Below, in pieces: positions 1-10,537 of a stretch of 64,000 nucleotides of DNA (the first letter of the stretch is position 1; every line of letters starts with the position of its first letter). Where the stretch lies: positions 37,586-101,585 of the forward strand of contig JADLCR010000072.1 in assembly GCA_020847095.1 (NCBI GenBank). The letters are read 5' to 3'. A model generated the notes under the pieces. That model had not been told where the DNA came from and searched no databases. It saw nothing but the letters and a program-made list of their open reading frames with translations. The stretch comes from Oligoflexia bacterium. GTDB lineage: Bacteria; Bdellovibrionota; Bdellovibrionia; JABDDW01. A program made the position numbers and the translations under genes.

Positions 1-5
1 TGTTA

Positions 6-602
6 GTGATGTTACTTGGAATATGGGCCCATGCCGACTTGAAATCAGAACGCCTCGTGCCGCCGCCCCCTGATGCAGAAAAATCACAGGACCCCGACCC
101 TGATGTGGCCATTGAAGGGGTCGAGATCACAACCCCTGAGGACCAACACGAGAGCCGCCCCAAATACTTTTACCCTTACTTGTCATCTCTCTCATTTGTC
201 TTTGGCGGAACGCTTTCAAGCCCCGAAGACGGCTCGGTTGTGAGCTATGGACTGTTCGGCGCTTCTTATCTCTGGCCCAGCAGCACTGCTCGCCACATTG
301 AATCTGGAGCCGAGGGGTTTGCATCGGGCCAATCGGATTTCTGGACTTCTTACCGCGTCCACTGGGTCAGCACCGCACGCGTTCGCCCGTTTTGGTCGTT
401 AGGACTAGGAGTTAAGATTTTCAGCAATCGCGGACTTGCGTCGTTTTTGGAATTCAAAAACTTCTACATTAGAGGGGCAGTCGGATTTGAATGGAGTTTT
501 TGGAATCAATTGTCGGTCCGCACAGAATTCTTTGCTTGCCCAGATTTCTCTGGACGAGGATTTTTGGCGGCGACGACGGGAATTTCATGGGGATTTGAGT
601 GA
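6..602 (+). CDS. Predicted secreted/outer-membrane protein; 5' end probably lies outside the window
   Basis: ORF track; frame is open to the left edge (TTA codon upstream of GTG); signal-peptide-like LLGIWAHA then beta-barrel-like C-terminus. Confidence 0.6.
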   Translation: MMLLGIWAHADLKSERLVPPPPDAEKSQDPDPDVAIEGVEITTPEDQHESRPKYFYPYLSSLSFVFGGTLSSPEDGSVVSYGLFGASYLWPSSTARHIESGAEGFASGQSDFWTSYRVHWVSTARVRPFWSLGLGVKIFSNRGLASFLEFKNFYIRGAVGFEWSFWNQLSVRTEFFACPDFSGRGFLAATTGISWGFE

Positions 603-1181
603 TTGAACCCAAGCCCGTACTTGTTTTTCGGTTTCAGAAACAGATCCTGAATTATCGATAACAACTGAAGCGGCTTCTTTCTTTTTCTCTAAAGGCCATT
701 GGGCCCCAATTAAAGATTTTGCCGCTTCTTCGCTTAGCTTCTCTCGCTCCATGAGTCGTTTCAGCTGAACTTCGGGTTTTGTATAGACGACGGCCACGGA
801 GCCGAATTGAGCGACAAGACCCTTCTCAAAGATCAAAGCGGCATCATAAAATACGAGCGATTCACGACGACGTTTGTGATACGAAAACTCCTGACGCGCG
901 CGCCACTGAATGAGCGGATGTAAAATGTTTTCAAGCAAGAAACGGCGATCCTGACTGCCAAATACTTCATTTCTAAGTTTTGTTCGATCGAGCGACCCAT
1001 CGGCCTTAAGCACCGAAGGGCCAAACCATTCACATACGGATCTTAGTCCAGCAGACCCAGGCAAAACGACTTCTCGCGCAAGAACATCCGCATCGACAAC
1101 AACCTCTCCGAGGTCCTGCAGCATTTTTGAAACAGTCGATTTTCCGGAAGCTATACCTCCGGTCAGTCCGATGACTCTCAA
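585..1181 (-). CDS. coaE: Dephospho-CoA kinase
   Basis: MRVIGLTGGIASGKSTVSKML P-loop and DADVLAREVV motif, typical length. Confidence 0.95.
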   Translation of the reverse strand: MRVIGLTGGIASGKSTVSKMLQDLGEVVVDADVLAREVVLPGSAGLRSVCEWFGPSVLKADGSLDRTKLRNEVFGSQDRRFLLENILHPLIQWRARQEFSYHKRRRESLVFYDAALIFEKGLVAQFGSVAVVYTKPEVQLKRLMEREKLSEEAAKSLIGAQWPLEKKKEAASVVIDNSGSVSETEKQVRAWVQSLKSP

Positions 1182-1239
1182 AGTTTAGTTTCCCCTCTGA
1201 TTTGTCGATAGGTAAAAAGACAAAGGAGACATAGGACAA

Positions 1240-3126
1240 GTGTCTTTCAAACCTGAGGTTTTTGGCAAATACATTTTGCTGGATAAGATCGCCATGGGCG
1301 GTATGGCCGAGGTTTACCGTGCGAAAGCGCCGGGAGCCGAGGGCATCGGTAAGATCATCGCGATCAAGCGCATTTTGCCTCAATACAGTGCCAATTCTGA
1401 GTTCATTCAAATGTTTAAGAGCGAAGCCAAGATCGCCATCAACTTGGCCAACTCGAGCATCGCTCAGATTTTTGAGTTTGGAGAAGAAGAAGGCACCTTT
1501 TATCTGGCCATGGAGTTTATCGATGGACGCAACCTGAGACAGGTTCTTTCACGATGTGCCAAGCTCCAAAAAGCTCTGACCATTGAGCAATGTGTTTTTC
1601 TCATGGGGCAAGTGGCTAATGCCCTCGACTATGCCCATCGCTGCACCGATAAAAACAGCGGGACTCCGCTAAACATTATCCATCGCGATATGAGTCCTCA
1701 AAACATCATGTTGAGTTTCGAGGGCGAAGTTAAAATTGTCGACTTCGGAATTGCCAAAGCGGAAAGCAAAATCGAAAGCACCCGGGCCGGAACACTCAAA
1801 GGTAAATTTGGATACATGAGCCCAGAGCAATGTGAAGGCATGGAGCTTGATGCCCGCACTGATATTTTCTCAACTGGCATTGTTCTATGGGAACTTCTGA
1901 GTGGTGAAAGACTTTTTGTGGCCAACAATGAGGTCAATACCATTCGAAAGATTCGTGAATGCAAGATTCCCTCACTGAGAAAGATTAATCCCAACATTCA
2001 TGAAGAGCTTGAACGAATCACAAACAAAGCGCTCGCGCGAGACCGCAGCCTCAGGTACCAGACATCAGCGGAGCTTTATCGCGACCTAAGCCGCTTTCTC
2101 TACAAAGTGAATCCCGAGTTCACTCAGCATGAATTGGGACTTATTTTGAAAACGTTGTTTAAAGACGAAATTGTCGAAGATAGAAAAAAAGTTCAAGATT
2201 TCGCCAAGATTAGTTTTCAAGCTTTACCTAAAGAAGAGCGAACGGTTTTAGTCAACGATGGGACGAAGACTTTTACAGCGACCTCCCTATCGGACATCAA
2301 CCACGTGCTTGGTAAAAAAGAAGTCGACCTTCCGAAGAACTTACTCTCCGAAGAGGCCATGAACGCAAAAAACATTGACCTCAATATAAAAGTTGATCGC
2401 ATTGAAATGGCCAAAAAAGTGATCTCCTCACAGACTCCGAAACAGCAATCTTCATTTACACGAACCACGGGCGTAAATCCGCTTGGTACCAATACATCAA
2501 TCACAAGCTTAGGGCGTGGCAGCGGTCTTGGACGGTTCGTACCGCTCATGTTTGTCTTTGTCGGTCTTGCTCTCGGTGCCCAATACGTGGTGAATAACAA
2601 AGAAAAGTTTTTCGGTTCGAACCGTCAGGTGGCAAGCCCTCAGGCCGACAACACTCAAGCCACCAAGCCTTCAACTCCCACCCTGCCTAAAGAATTTAAT
2701 CTGTTTATTCGCAGCGTTCCCAACGGGGCTTCAATTGAAATCGACGGCCAGCCATCGGGTGAAACCCCGAGAGAAGTGAAAGTTCCAGCGGGCAAACCAT
2801 TTCGCATTGGTCTGAAGAGGCAAGGCTTCATCCCCTATTACAAAGATTACCAGATCGACAAAGCGGGGCAGGAATTTGCTGCGACTCTACAGAAAGCTGC
2901 CGTGGGATACCTCAACATTGAAGTAAGCCCAAGTCACAATGTGGATATTTACGTAAACGGTCAGAAACTCGTAGAGAAAAGTCCCATTCGCCGTTACGCC
3001 GTTCCCGCAGGTACCGTTATCCAAGTGCGCGCCCTGAATCCGTACAATGACGCATCAGATCAAAAAACTCTATCGCTTAAACAAGACACTGAACAAACCG
3101 TCCGACTCTTTTTACGTCGCAAATAG
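1240..3126 (+). CDS. Ser/Thr protein kinase with TM segment and C-terminal PEGA-like domains
   Basis: Glycine-rich loop, HRDMSPQN catalytic loop, DFGIAK, TM FVPLMFVFVGLALG, PEGA-like VPNGASIEIDGQPSGETPREVKVPAG. Confidence 0.9.
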   Translation: MSFKPEVFGKYILLDKIAMGGMAEVYRAKAPGAEGIGKIIAIKRILPQYSANSEFIQMFKSEAKIAINLANSSIAQIFEFGEEEGTFYLAMEFIDGRNLRQVLSRCAKLQKALTIEQCVFLMGQVANALDYAHRCTDKNSGTPLNIIHRDMSPQNIMLSFEGEVKIVDFGIAKAESKIESTRAGTLKGKFGYMSPEQCEGMELDARTDIFSTGIVLWELLSGERLFVANNEVNTIRKIRECKIPSLRKINPNIHEELERITNKALARDRSLRYQTSAELYRDLSRFLYKVNPEFTQHELGLILKTLFKDEIVEDRKKVQDFAKISFQALPKEERTVLVNDGTKTFTATSLSDINHVLGKKEVDLPKNLLSEEAMNAKNIDLNIKVDRIEMAKKVISSQTPKQQSSFTRTTGVNPLGTNTSITSLGRGSGLGRFVPLMFVFVGLALGAQYVVNNKEKFFGSNRQVASPQADNTQATKPSTPTLPKEFNLFIRSVPNGASIEIDGQPSGETPREVKVPAGKPFRIGLKRQGFIPYYKDYQIDKAGQEFAATLQKAAVGYLNIEVSPSHNVDIYVNGQKLVEKSPIRRYAVPAGTVIQVRALNPYNDASDQKTLSLKQDTEQTVRLFLRRK

Positions 3127-3194
3127 TAATTAAAAAAATCTCAAACCTTGACCCCGCGGTCTCAATTAGCCAAATTAGGCGCCGGAGGAATCCC

Positions 3195-4988
3195 ATGAGT
3201 CCAAAAAGCTATCGCCCGGTGCCCCACGTGTTTGCGGATGCGCGCATGCGCCCCTCAAGCCAAATCGCTTTTCGATACAACGAAGGTGGACGGTGGAACG
3301 ATATTTCATGGCCTGATTACTTCAAAATGACCGAAAAACTGGCTGGGTACCTTCAGCAGTTAGGTGTGAAGCCCGGTCAATCCATCGCCATCATGAGCAA
3401 TACTCGCTATCATTGGGCAGTTGCTGACATGGCCATTTTGGGTTCTGGTTGCATCACGGTTCCGATCTATCAAAGCAACACGATTGAAGACGTTGAATTC
3501 ATCATTAATAACGCCGGCGTGGTCTTGGCCTTTGCCGAAGATCAAGGTCAGGTGAATAAGCTTAAAAGCCTCGAGGGAAAAATCCCCACGCTCAAACATA
3601 TCGTGACCTTTAGCCAAACAAACAGCGATCAAGCGGTCGTTTGGGCTGAGGCTCTCAAAGCGGGCGAAGAATATGCAAAATCTCACGCCGGATTTTTTGA
3701 TAAATCTTGCCGCGAAGTGCGACTCGATCAAACGGCAACCATCGTTTACACCTCCGGCACCACGGGCCAGCCAAAAGGCGTTGTCTTGCTGCACTCTTGC
3801 ATCGCCTCTGAATGTGAAGAGATTAAATTGGTTTTGGAACTTAGCGATCGGGACACGACCCTGACTTTTCTTCCTTTTGCGCACATTTTCGGACGCGTCG
3901 AACTATGGGCCAATGTTTACATCGGCTGGAAAATGGGCTTTGCCGAAAGCATCGATCGAATTTCGGTCAACATGGGAGAGATACGGCCGACATTTATGAT
4001 GGCCGTTCCTCGAATTTTCGAAAAAATATATTCTAAGATCATTTCGCAAGTCGACGACGGCAGTCCGGCCAAAAAGCGGGTCTTTAAATGGGCTGTTGCC
4101 GTCGGATCAGAAGTGAGCCGCTATAAGAGAGAAAAAAAGAACATCCCCTTGCATTTACTTTTTCAATATAAATTAGCTTACAAGCTTGTCTTTGAAAAAC
4201 TCAACCAGCGACTTGGCGGAAATCTTCGCTTCATGGTGAGCGGTGGCGCCCCGCTATCTCGTGAAATTGCTGAATTCTTTCATGCCGCGGGTATCCTAAT
4301 ACTTGAGGGTTACGGTCTTTCAGAAACAACAGCTGCGATCACGGTGAATCGTCCGAACGATTATCGATTTGGATCTGTGGGCTTGGGCTTTGGAGATGTT
4401 CAATTAAAAATTGCTGAAGACGGCGAAATTCTAGCCAAAAGCGCGAAGATTTTTAAAGAGTATCATCGTAATCCAGCGGCCACCCAAGAAGTTTTCAGTG
4501 ATGGTTGGTTTCATACAGGCGATATCGGGGAAATCGATGCGCAAGGCTTTGTACGCATCACCGATCGCAAAAAAGATTTGATTAAAACGGCGGGCGGAAA
4601 AATGATTGCGCCGCAAAAACTCGAAAATACTTTGAAAACGAACAAATACATTTCTCAAGTTGTCATCTATGGCGACAAGATGAAATACCTTGTGGCGCTC
4701 GTCACACTTAATGCGGACGAAGTGAAACGATACGGAGAAATTCAAGGCCTCAAAGACCTTAGCTATCAAGAGCTTTGCCGCCACCCGAAAATCAAAGAAT
4801 TGGTGCAACAGATCATAAGAGAAAAAAATGATCAGCTTGCTTCCTACGAGACAATTAAGAATTTTGAGATTTTACCCGTTGAATTCACCATTGAGCACGG
4901 AGATCTGACTCCGTCACTCAAGGTTAAGAGAAAGCACCTCAGTCAAAAGTACGAGTCGGTGATTCGGGGACTCTATCAAGGTCAGTAA
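3195..4988 (+). CDS. Long-chain fatty-acid-CoA ligase (AMP-binding)
   Basis: YTSGTTGQPKGVVL motif, GYGLSETTAA, GWFHTGDIGEID, ITDRKKDLIKTAGGK; SD GGAGGAA. Confidence 0.93.
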   Translation: MSPKSYRPVPHVFADARMRPSSQIAFRYNEGGRWNDISWPDYFKMTEKLAGYLQQLGVKPGQSIAIMSNTRYHWAVADMAILGSGCITVPIYQSNTIEDVEFIINNAGVVLAFAEDQGQVNKLKSLEGKIPTLKHIVTFSQTNSDQAVVWAEALKAGEEYAKSHAGFFDKSCREVRLDQTATIVYTSGTTGQPKGVVLLHSCIASECEEIKLVLELSDRDTTLTFLPFAHIFGRVELWANVYIGWKMGFAESIDRISVNMGEIRPTFMMAVPRIFEKIYSKIISQVDDGSPAKKRVFKWAVAVGSEVSRYKREKKNIPLHLLFQYKLAYKLVFEKLNQRLGGNLRFMVSGGAPLSREIAEFFHAAGILILEGYGLSETTAAITVNRPNDYRFGSVGLGFGDVQLKIAEDGEILAKSAKIFKEYHRNPAATQEVFSDGWFHTGDIGEIDAQGFVRITDRKKDLIKTAGGKMIAPQKLENTLKTNKYISQVVIYGDKMKYLVALVTLNADEVKRYGEIQGLKDLSYQELCRHPKIKELVQQIIREKNDQLASYETIKNFEILPVEFTIEHGDLTPSLKVKRKHLSQKYESVIRGLYQGQ

Positions 4989-5743
4989 ATATAGAATCTG
5001 AACATTGCCGCCGCAAATGGACCGGACAGATTTATACTTCGATTGGAATTGTCGATGTTCTTAATATCTTGTCCGGTTTGTAGAGCACCGCGGGCCGTTA
5101 TGGCATCCCGATTGGCCGTGAATTTTGAAGGCTGAAGGTAGCGATAACCCGCTTCGAGACTAAACCCCACATTGTCGACAAGGCCAAACTCAACTCCGAA
5201 CTCCGCATGACCCATGATGCTGTAACTCGTACCTTCCTCGATATAATCTTGAACTCCTAAAGTCGCCTGACCAGCGGCATTCAAGCTTACGGAGTTTTTC
5301 AAAACGGTCACGGCATACCCAACACCGCCTCCCAAAAACACGCGGTAATTGGCCGAAGCTTTCATTGGAATTTCGAGCGAGATCTGCGGAATGACCGAAT
5401 AAACTTGGCTTGTAACGCTTAAAAGAGTCGTCTGCCCTGCGTTTTTACCTTCGAGTTGATTCACATATTGGGGGTATACAACCTCTACACCAAGTCTTGT
5501 GGAGACCCCGGTATGAAAGGCCATGCCAATCTCGCCTGAAAACGCCTGGTTGACGCCCCCGAAATCAGGAAACGAAACTGTCGCTGGAAATCCCGGTTCA
5601 AATGCCGCACGGCCTGCGTTAGGAAGGGCAAAAGTTCCTCGCAAATAGGTCGAAATCACGCGCTTTTTAAGATTAAAAACTTTGGCCTCTGCGTTTTCTC
5701 CTGCTCCGCTTAAAATCATAACCGCAATGAAGATGAGTTTCAT
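4982..5743 (-). CDS. Outer-membrane beta-barrel-like protein
   Basis: Signal peptide and alternating aromatic/hydrophobic strands ending FRFYIY. Confidence 0.65.
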   Translation of the reverse strand: MKLIFIAVMILSGAGENAEAKVFNLKKRVISTYLRGTFALPNAGRAAFEPGFPATVSFPDFGGVNQAFSGEIGMAFHTGVSTRLGVEVVYPQYVNQLEGKNAGQTTLLSVTSQVYSVIPQISLEIPMKASANYRVFLGGGVGYAVTVLKNSVSLNAAGQATLGVQDYIEEGTSYSIMGHAEFGVEFGLVDNVGFSLEAGYRYLQPSKFTANRDAITARGALQTGQDIKNIDNSNRSINLSGPFAAAMFRFYIY

Positions 5744-6252
5744 TGATGGGACTCCCTCAGATCGATAACAAGCCGCGCGGGAGTGCCGATGCTAGGAGGC
5801 AATTCAAAAACTTCAACCTCTAAAGTGGAGCGAGCCTGCAAAACCAATGCGGTATCGTCATCGTCTTTGGAATTGACGAAGACCACCGACTTAATCAACC
5901 GACTCCCTTTCAAATGCCTAAGAAGTTGAGCACGGGCCTGATCGGTAAGTCGAGTTTCCTGTAGGTCAATCGATATGGTCTTCGATCGATCCGAGTGACT
6001 GACCTGAAAAAAACCAGGCCTCAGGGTGTTGTTCTCGTCCGAACCGTAATCAAAAACAAGACGCTCGTCCCAAGTGCGCTTTTGCCGGCTATGCCGAATT
6101 GAAATAATTTTGAGAGCCTTTTGAACGAATCCTCCGGCAAAAATGCCATCAGATTGGTACTTTCCCGTCTTATCTGTACCAGCCTTTTGAACTTCAATCG
6201 AACCAATCGCCAAGGCCGGCGCTAAACAAAATATGATAAGTAATCGTTTCAT
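5740..6252 (-). CDS. Secreted protein, AMIN-like domain
   Basis: Signal peptide; IDLQETRL...ARLVIDLRES pattern similar to AMIN; 4-bp overlaps with both neighbours. Confidence 0.45.
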   Translation of the reverse strand: MKRLLIIFCLAPALAIGSIEVQKAGTDKTGKYQSDGIFAGGFVQKALKIISIRHSRQKRTWDERLVFDYGSDENNTLRPGFFQVSHSDRSKTISIDLQETRLTDQARAQLLRHLKGSRLIKSVVFVNSKDDDDTALVLQARSTLEVEVFELPPSIGTPARLVIDLRESHQ

Positions 6253-9200
6253 TGTTCCAGGTTGCTTACTAAGCCTTGTGTTCCGGCTTTAAGATTATCA
6301 AATAAGAAATGAAGGGCTTCGTCAATATGACCCTTCTTAACTTCTTGAACCACAATAGCGAGTATCTTGGAAATGTCTTCTTTCCCTGCCAGTGTCCGAG
6401 ACAGTTTCACCAAAGTCTCACGATGAGTTGGATTGAGCATGATCTCAGATAGTCCGTCTTCGAAGCCTAAGCTTTCAGTACCCATGGTGGCCAAGCTTGA
6501 TTGAATGAGCTCAACAGGGCTAAAGGCTTCAACCCGAGGGTCTTGTTTAAACTGTTTGAAGCGGTCGATCCATCCCTGAAAATCAGAAGTTTTTGAATTA
6601 TAAGAATGAGAAACAACGCTCATGGCATATGGAAGAGCAAAATCTCCGCGAGTGGTCTTGGCTTCAAATATGATTTGGCTCAATGCTCTCAGCCGCTCCC
6701 AATCGCCGTCAGACGACTGCCAAAGCCGCGAGCCCAATCTCATTAACCGACCGTCACTATTCACCATGTCTTCCATTAAAAAATCCAGACAGGCATCAAA
6801 GACGGCAGGCTTAGAGATGACCAGCGGTAAACCCTGAAGTAGCGCGGTCATTGTGCCGCGCGTGCGACTCGCATTAATGAACAGATGAAACAAGGTATCC
6901 TTGAAGGAATCATATTTGGTCAGATCGGTTTCGTATAGTTGACGAATCCGCAACAGCATCTGCTCCAAAGGACTTATTCCTGAACCCTGCACCTTTGTTG
7001 TAAAAGCGTCAATGACCGCCTTTAGTGGTTCGATATCTTGAGGTTGAATTTGATGCACGAGCGATTTAAATCCTTGAACAGCCACTTCAAGCTGACCTGA
7101 TTGCAGCAGATGGGGAACGGCCAATGAAAGGGCGTCAAAGAGCCCTATAAGATTGGCTCGATTAAGAGATCCCATGTGGTTATTAACAGGATCATCTTTG
7201 TCACGAAACTGAGCGGGAGTTGCGTTATAGAGGGCGCGATAGACCCTTTGAAATATTCTCAAATTGCCGTTATCAGCCCATTCTTGCAGAGCTGGAAAGT
7301 TCTCGCGCATGTTACGAAGATAAAAACTGCGTCTTTTGTCAATACCGTGAACGCTGATACCCAGATCCAATTTTTCTTTCTGTTTCTTCATTTCTGAAGA
7401 CAAATCGTTAGCTTTAACAATGGCTAATTGGAAATCCGTTCCCACGTGGTTAATAAAACCAACCGGAATATCAATATCAGAAACTTGCACGAGCGCTTCG
7501 AGCTGATCTAGTTGAGTTTGAATTCTCATGATGCGGTTGAGTTCGCGGTCATAATTATTAACAAGGCGATGATCGTTCACTGCGTTTGTCAGCACTTTTA
7601 CGATATCAAAGTTTTTTGTGATGTCTTGAAGGGCGGAGATCATTTCTTTTAAATCCGTTGTTCGAAGGGACTCGCGCGCAGAAAGATAGATATGTTCAAT
7701 CCATTGCGCCTTAGTCAATCGCGCAAACAAACCGTTTTGATGATACCAATCATCGGTTCGCTCTTCGAAATCGGTTCTTAGTTTCTGGTAGCTCGACTCA
7801 ATTTGGGCACTGGTCCATTTAGGGTTAAACTCTTTAATTTTTCGTTTGATGGCGTCGGGGTCTCGCACCTTCAGTTTGAATTGGGTGTCTGATTTAAAAA
7901 CGGGCTTCGACTCTTTGGTCACTAAATCTAAACTCAGGCTAAGACTGTCATGCAAAGTCCCAACTCTGAGAAACTGACCCAAAAATTCAAAAGTTTGGCT
8001 TAGCTCAGGAAGTTCAAAACCCGCTCCTAGAAATCGATCCATGGTGTACGGCAATTGATAACCGGGCTCGCCTGAAATCACCAAAAGCTGCAAAAGCGAC
8101 TCAAGCTGTCCCGATCTGAAGAGGCGCTCGATTTGATTGAGCCCGCCGAGAATTGTTGGCGAGGTGACGAGCAACGCTCGCAAGAGATCAGCTGTTTGAG
8201 GTAACAGTCCATCAGCCTTTAAATGCTCCGCGATGAGCGCAGCCGCCGGCACCGATCCGTCGGCATCTAAGCATCGAAGCCCTTTATACAACTGATCCCC
8301 GCTGACGTCGTAGAGACTGCCGTTGAGAGAAGCACAATCTTGATATGATCCCGACGGAACTTGCGGCGCGTAGGGCCTGTAGTTGGCCATGACCTGTTCG
8401 GCGGTTTGTGTAGGGGGCATATAAATAACCGGTGGCTGGGGATCGGGAGTGAGGCCCGGACCTTGACTGTTTTTAAAAAGCTCTACCAAAAATCGTAAAA
8501 GTCTTTCAAGTTGGCCGTTTCCTGAAATGGTGCCCGTAAATTCGAGCGCTTTAAAGAATTTGGGATTTCTTGAAAGCTTTAACATGATGGGGCCAATTTT
8601 ATCGATGAGCGCTTTGTCGCCCAGAATACCGATCAGCGCATCTTGAACCGGCCGCTCACGAGAAAGCGAAGTGCTTCTGGCCGCAATCGCGAGCAGGTCA
8701 CCAAGACCGCCCCGGCTGTCACCAAACGATTTCCTTAAATTCGAAATAAACAGCTCAACGTCTTTTCTTTTCTCTGAGTCGGGCTTGAAGATCTTTTGGC
8801 CCACTTCCATAAATCGCGTGGTGTGGCCATCTGGAAATGGATGGTCAGCCAGTGCGCCCTTAAACGCCCGTGAAGCGTCATCCAGTCCTGGAGCATTCGC
8901 CAACTCCAAACCAAGTTCCACGAAGGATTGTCTCTGGGAAGGCATCTGCGCCAATGTTGTTAAGACAACCGAACGACTGGGCTGGGGAACATTTCGCTTG
9001 ATCCAATCGGTTAATTCGGACCCGCGAATGTCATTAGCTACAAAGAAATTAAGCGCCTTCATGAGGTGATCAAAATCTGATTCCTTAAGGTCTTCCGAGA
9101 AAACTTCTAGCAAGAAGGAAAACCCACTTCTCATGGCGACATCGCGAAGAAATGGCGAGAGTTGAACAAGATAATCGGATTTCATTGATTGAGCGAGCTC

Positions 9201-10331
9201 TTCGTAACGATGGCTGTGGAGTAAGTAGCGAAGTGCTGCCAACACGCCCCCTCCGTACCCATCAACGACCGCTTCAGTGAGGAAGCTCGTATTTCTTAGT
9301 AAGTCCGGATGGTAATTGCAGGATTCGCGGCTCATCGCCAAAAGCACAGGTACCGTCTTTAACAAAAAGCGATCCGACTCGGCCTTCGAGGCAAAACTTG
9401 AAGCCTCTCCGGCCACAAACTTGAGAATATTATCTGCATATCTAAATTGAGATTGATTCCCGTAACATTGCAATGGGCGATCGGTTCCGTTCACCACTTG
9501 TCGCATGCGTTCGACGCGACTCACTCCCTGGCTAAAACCTATCGAGAAGTAAGACATGACTTCGGCCAAATGCCTGACGTCTTCGGCACTAATGCGCTTA
9601 AAGCTGCGGCCCATTTGCGGGTCCGACATATGGGCCAAAACCTTATGAAAGGCTTGATCCTGAAAACTTCTCATCAAGGTGTCCGAAAAAAGATTGGCCA
9701 TTTGCGAATTCGTTAATCCACCTTGGGGAATATCGACAGCCATGAGGTAGGCCAGGATCTGAGCTCTAATGCCGCCAAACGTATTTGCGCTTGAAATCAG
9801 TGCCGATGTGAACAAGTCGCGCTGCATGAGTTCGAGCAAGAAATCGCTAAACTTTTGAGCCTTCGGATCGATTTGCCCGGGTCGGGCTGGGTCTTCAAAA
9901 AAGTTTTGCAGAAGTGGCAGAGCCGCTTGGATCACATTGTTTTCAAGGACAACTTGAAGGTCTTTGTAAAAAGGCTTTAGCCAACCCTGCTTGTCAATGC
10001 GATCCACAAGATCGAGGGTCTTGTTAAGACGATGGCCCTCGGTATTGATATGTTTGTTATAGATCATCAGAAATTGGTTGAGCTCTTCGGTATCGATATC
10101 GTCAAGAAAGTCTTTATAAGGTTGAAGCGCCCCAGTCTGCACGTTTAAGCAATTGACCAGGCCTCTCACGTTGTTAGCATCCAAATAGCGAAGATTGAGC
10201 TGGGCGTTTCGACACCCTTCGACGTTAATGGGGCGAATTGGTGAATCAAGCGAAGGAGGAACCGGCGTAGGAGAGCAGCCAGCGGAAAGCACACAAAGTC
10301 CAATGACCAACTTCCCTGTTAGCCTGAGCAC
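6249..10331 (-). CDS. Giant (1360 aa) helical-repeat lipoprotein
   Basis: Lipobox-like LCVLSAGC at N-terminus; long helix-rich ORF; SD GGGGGAA before GTG. Confidence 0.75.
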   Translation of the reverse strand: MLRLTGKLVIGLCVLSAGCSPTPVPPSLDSPIRPINVEGCRNAQLNLRYLDANNVRGLVNCLNVQTGALQPYKDFLDDIDTEELNQFLMIYNKHINTEGHRLNKTLDLVDRIDKQGWLKPFYKDLQVVLENNVIQAALPLLQNFFEDPARPGQIDPKAQKFSDFLLELMQRDLFTSALISSANTFGGIRAQILAYLMAVDIPQGGLTNSQMANLFSDTLMRSFQDQAFHKVLAHMSDPQMGRSFKRISAEDVRHLAEVMSYFSIGFSQGVSRVERMRQVVNGTDRPLQCYGNQSQFRYADNILKFVAGEASSFASKAESDRFLLKTVPVLLAMSRESCNYHPDLLRNTSFLTEAVVDGYGGGVLAALRYLLHSHRYEELAQSMKSDYLVQLSPFLRDVAMRSGFSFLLEVFSEDLKESDFDHLMKALNFFVANDIRGSELTDWIKRNVPQPSRSVVLTTLAQMPSQRQSFVELGLELANAPGLDDASRAFKGALADHPFPDGHTTRFMEVGQKIFKPDSEKRKDVELFISNLRKSFGDSRGGLGDLLAIAARSTSLSRERPVQDALIGILGDKALIDKIGPIMLKLSRNPKFFKALEFTGTISGNGQLERLLRFLVELFKNSQGPGLTPDPQPPVIYMPPTQTAEQVMANYRPYAPQVPSGSYQDCASLNGSLYDVSGDQLYKGLRCLDADGSVPAAALIAEHLKADGLLPQTADLLRALLVTSPTILGGLNQIERLFRSGQLESLLQLLVISGEPGYQLPYTMDRFLGAGFELPELSQTFEFLGQFLRVGTLHDSLSLSLDLVTKESKPVFKSDTQFKLKVRDPDAIKRKIKEFNPKWTSAQIESSYQKLRTDFEERTDDWYHQNGLFARLTKAQWIEHIYLSARESLRTTDLKEMISALQDITKNFDIVKVLTNAVNDHRLVNNYDRELNRIMRIQTQLDQLEALVQVSDIDIPVGFINHVGTDFQLAIVKANDLSSEMKKQKEKLDLGISVHGIDKRRSFYLRNMRENFPALQEWADNGNLRIFQRVYRALYNATPAQFRDKDDPVNNHMGSLNRANLIGLFDALSLAVPHLLQSGQLEVAVQGFKSLVHQIQPQDIEPLKAVIDAFTTKVQGSGISPLEQMLLRIRQLYETDLTKYDSFKDTLFHLFINASRTRGTMTALLQGLPLVISKPAVFDACLDFLMEDMVNSDGRLMRLGSRLWQSSDGDWERLRALSQIIFEAKTTRGDFALPYAMSVVSHSYNSKTSDFQGWIDRFKQFKQDPRVEAFSPVELIQSSLATMGTESLGFEDGLSEIMLNPTHRETLVKLSRTLAGKEDISKILAIVVQEVKKGHIDEALHFLFDNLKAGTQGLVSNLEQ

Positions 10332-10502
10332 TCGTTCCCCCTAGAAAGCCTGTCTGCCTTCGTTGAGCGCTAAACTCACCCTCATAACAATAGTTTAACA
10401 ATGTTTTGGGGCCTTCAAAGGTAATTCGACGATACACTAGGACTTTTGTCCGGCAACCGGCCCTAAAAAATAACGCAAAACGTTAGTCCTTAGTAAAGAC
10501 AG

Positions 10503-10531
10503 TTGATTGCGGTCTGGGACCTTTGTATTGT
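10503..10531 (+). promoter_or_regulatory. Candidate sigma70-type promoter of nadK (TTGATT-N17-TATTGT)
   Basis: -35 10503-10508, -10 10526-10531, 6 nt before ATG. Confidence 0.5.
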
Positions 10532-10537
10532 GGAGCC

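Noticed and set aside
1030-1410. 126-aa minus ORF spanning coaE start and kinase start
   Set aside because: Overlaps two confident genes in other frames; composition not protein-like.
2217-2600. 127-aa minus ORF inside the kinase gene
   Set aside because: Antisense of the kinase TM/linker region; no independent evidence.
3360-3884. 174-aa minus-strand ORF inside the acyl-CoA synthetase gene
   Set aside because: Antisense shadow of a clearly recognisable coding frame; no motif or SD support.
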